Shown: positions 63,208 through 64,000 of the stretch, piece by piece
Position numbering within the stretch: the first letter of the stretch is position 1
Layout of the letters: each line of letters starts with the position of its first letter
Assembly: GCF_014489415.1 (NCBI RefSeq)
Contig: NZ_CP060822.1
Coordinates: 2,589,501-2,653,500 of the forward strand
Direction: 5' to 3'
Length of the DNA stretch: 64,000 bases
From: Cylindrospermopsis curvispora GIHE-G1
GTDB taxonomy: Bacteria; Cyanobacteriota; Cyanobacteriia; Cyanobacteriales; Nostocaceae
Translations under genes and position numbers: made by a program
The notes under the pieces: model-generated
Seen by the model: only the letters and a program-made list of their open reading frames with translations
What the model was told of the DNA's origin: nothing
Database searches by the model: none

Positions 63208-63532
63208 TCTTGATTACTTTGTTTGGTGAGTTTCATCTATATATCTATATCAGTTTGCCTTGTGAGCAAGGTGGATGTAATCCCTGGAACCTATAATACT
63301 ATGATCATTCAAGGGAATATTGATCGAAAATTAAGACTTTCTAATTTTTTCCTGACACTAAATGTGTGGTTAAGTAGGGAGGCACAATTATTTGTAGGGT
63401 GGGTTGAGGAACGAAACCCGCGCGGGCGTTGGGTTTCATACTTCAATCCAACCTACGTTCATCTTATATTTAATTCCACCCACCCAGTTATCCAAAAACA
63501 TGCACGGCATTTTATTATGAGTTTAATACCAC
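63208..63532. other. Intergenic stretch with a MITE-like copy
   Basis: 325 bp between the MscS gene and the partial ABC gene. It holds the MITE-like copy at 63371-63490 and nothing else I can identify. A frame of about 110 codons across it on the plus strand is an artefact of the repeat. Confidence 0.5.
63371..63490 (-). repeat. MITE-like element, copy 4 (inverted)
   Basis: 120 bp, in the opposite orientation to the others: TAAGTAGGGAGGCAC at the left and CCACCCACCCAGTTA at the right. The central fold-back reads GGGTTGAGGAACGAAACCC. It is intact and flanked by non-coding DNA. Confidence 0.85.
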
Positions 63533-64000
63533 TCAATAACCACTTAATAAGTTGAAAATCAAACGTTTGTAATTTTGAAATTCCCAACTTTGCTTGACTT
63601 GGTCATATTCCTTTTCTGGTAAAACAATATTAATTTCCTGGCGAATTTTGCCAGGACGGGAAGTTAGCACATAAATACGTTGGGAAAGGAAAATTGCCTC
63701 CTCCACATCGTGGGTAATCATCAAAATTGTGGTTCCAGTTTGTTGCCAAATCTGACGTAAAAATTTCTGCATTGATTCTTTGGTTTGCACGTCCAAAGCT
63801 CCAAATGGTTCATCCATTAATAGTATTTTTGGTTGTGATGCTAATGCGCGGGCAATGGCTACTCTTTGTTTCATTCCCCCTGATAATTGCCTAGGTAAAG
63901 CTTGAGCAAATTCACTTAAACCAACTACTTCTAAATAGTAAGAAATCGATTGTTTGCGTTTGATGGGGGGAATACCTTGTAGTTTCAGTCCGAAACCGAC
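63533..64000 (-). CDS. ABC transporter ATP-binding protein (nitrate/sulfonate/taurine type), 5' end outside window
   Basis: The frame is open to the window edge, so the N-terminus with Walker A is missing. Visible are the signature LSGGMKQRVAIARAL, Walker B ILLMDEPFGALD, and the H-loop MITHDVEEA, with LTSRPGKI at the end, the pattern of NrtD/SsuB/TauB-type importers. The substrate cannot be read from this part. Confidence 0.85.
   Translation of the reverse strand, partial: VGFGLKLQGIPPIKRKQSISYYLEVVGLSEFAQALPRQLSGGMKQRVAIARALASQPKILLMDEPFGALDVQTKESMQKFLRQIWQQTGTTILMITHDVEEAIFLSQRIYVLTSRPGKIRQEINIVLPEKEYDQVKQSWEFQNYKRLIFNLLSGY

Noticed and set aside
63223-63555. 110-codon plus-strand frame across the intergenic region before the ABC gene
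   Set aside because: Most of it is translation of the MITE-like copy at 63371-63490; the start lies in the MscS leader and there is no conserved motif.
1-64000. tRNA, rRNA or CRISPR array
   Set aside because: Reading the gaps showed no TPsiC-like GGTTCGA in a cloverleaf context, no rRNA-like stretch and no regularly spaced direct repeats; the only regular repeats are the in-frame units at 39915-40110.

Overview
The window comes from a heterocyst-forming cyanobacterium (order Nostocales). Four things point there: a heterocyst envelope glycolipid locus (hgl/hgd), nif accessory genes (nifV, nifZ, nifT), cyanobacterial signature genes (PAM68 homologue, ndhA-I-G-E, DUF2949) and at least 18 copies of the HIP1 octamer GCGATCGC. 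The AT-rich composition, and the absence of hetN/hetI after hglB, would fit a Raphidiopsis/Cylindrospermopsis-like or Dolichospermum-like genome; that placement is inference.

Region 1 (1-23.4 kb) makes and deposits heterocyst glycolipids. On the minus strand, reading away from a 1.2 kb divergent control region, are hgdB (membrane-fusion protein), hgdC (permease), an epimerase (hgdA-like), a DUF2141 protein, a GT2 glycosyltransferase and the glycosyltransferase hglT, cut by the window edge. On the plus strand are hglE (KS-AT-ACP-ACP-KR first half), a KR second half-DH protein, hglD (KS), hglC (inactive KS plus AT), hglA (PfaD-like enoyl reductase) and hglB (ACP plus thioester reductase). Together these resemble a bacterial PUFA synthase rebuilt to make a long-chain polyol. 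HglB releases it, HglT glycosylates it, and HgdBC with partners encoded elsewhere exports it.

Region 2 (23.4-31.1 kb) is housekeeping: rpsO, a PAM68 homologue, DAHP synthase, a GH57/DUF3536 protein, a Ca2+/H+ exchanger, a peptidoglycan-binding protein and a SIMPL-domain protein.

Region 3 (31.3-41.4 kb) is accessory. It holds an IS605-type element with a broken tnpA and an intact but unusual tnpB, a keto-acid decarboxylase plus Leu/Phe-type dehydrogenase pair, an AAA ATPase fused to a PD-(D/E)XK nuclease, a small coiled-coil membrane protein, palindromic elements, two paralogous secreted proteins and a putative outer-membrane beta-barrel.

Region 4 (41.5-46.3 kb) is the end of a nif accessory cluster on the minus strand (nifV-nifZ-nifT-[2Fe-2S] ferredoxin), with small proteins upstream. 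NifV is C-terminally truncated and its second-domain motif is degraded.

Region 5 (46.3-64 kb) is housekeeping: UPF0182, cobyrinate a,c-diamide synthase, sixA, gltA, ndhA-I-G-E, NAD kinase, a GntR regulator divergent from a dienelactone hydrolase, an S1-domain protein, rimM, an aminotransferase, an MscS channel and a partial ABC ATPase.

A ~90-120 bp MITE-like element with TAAGT...ACTTA ends occurs four times (two copies inside the hgl operon) plus one relic. No tRNA, rRNA or CRISPR array was found.
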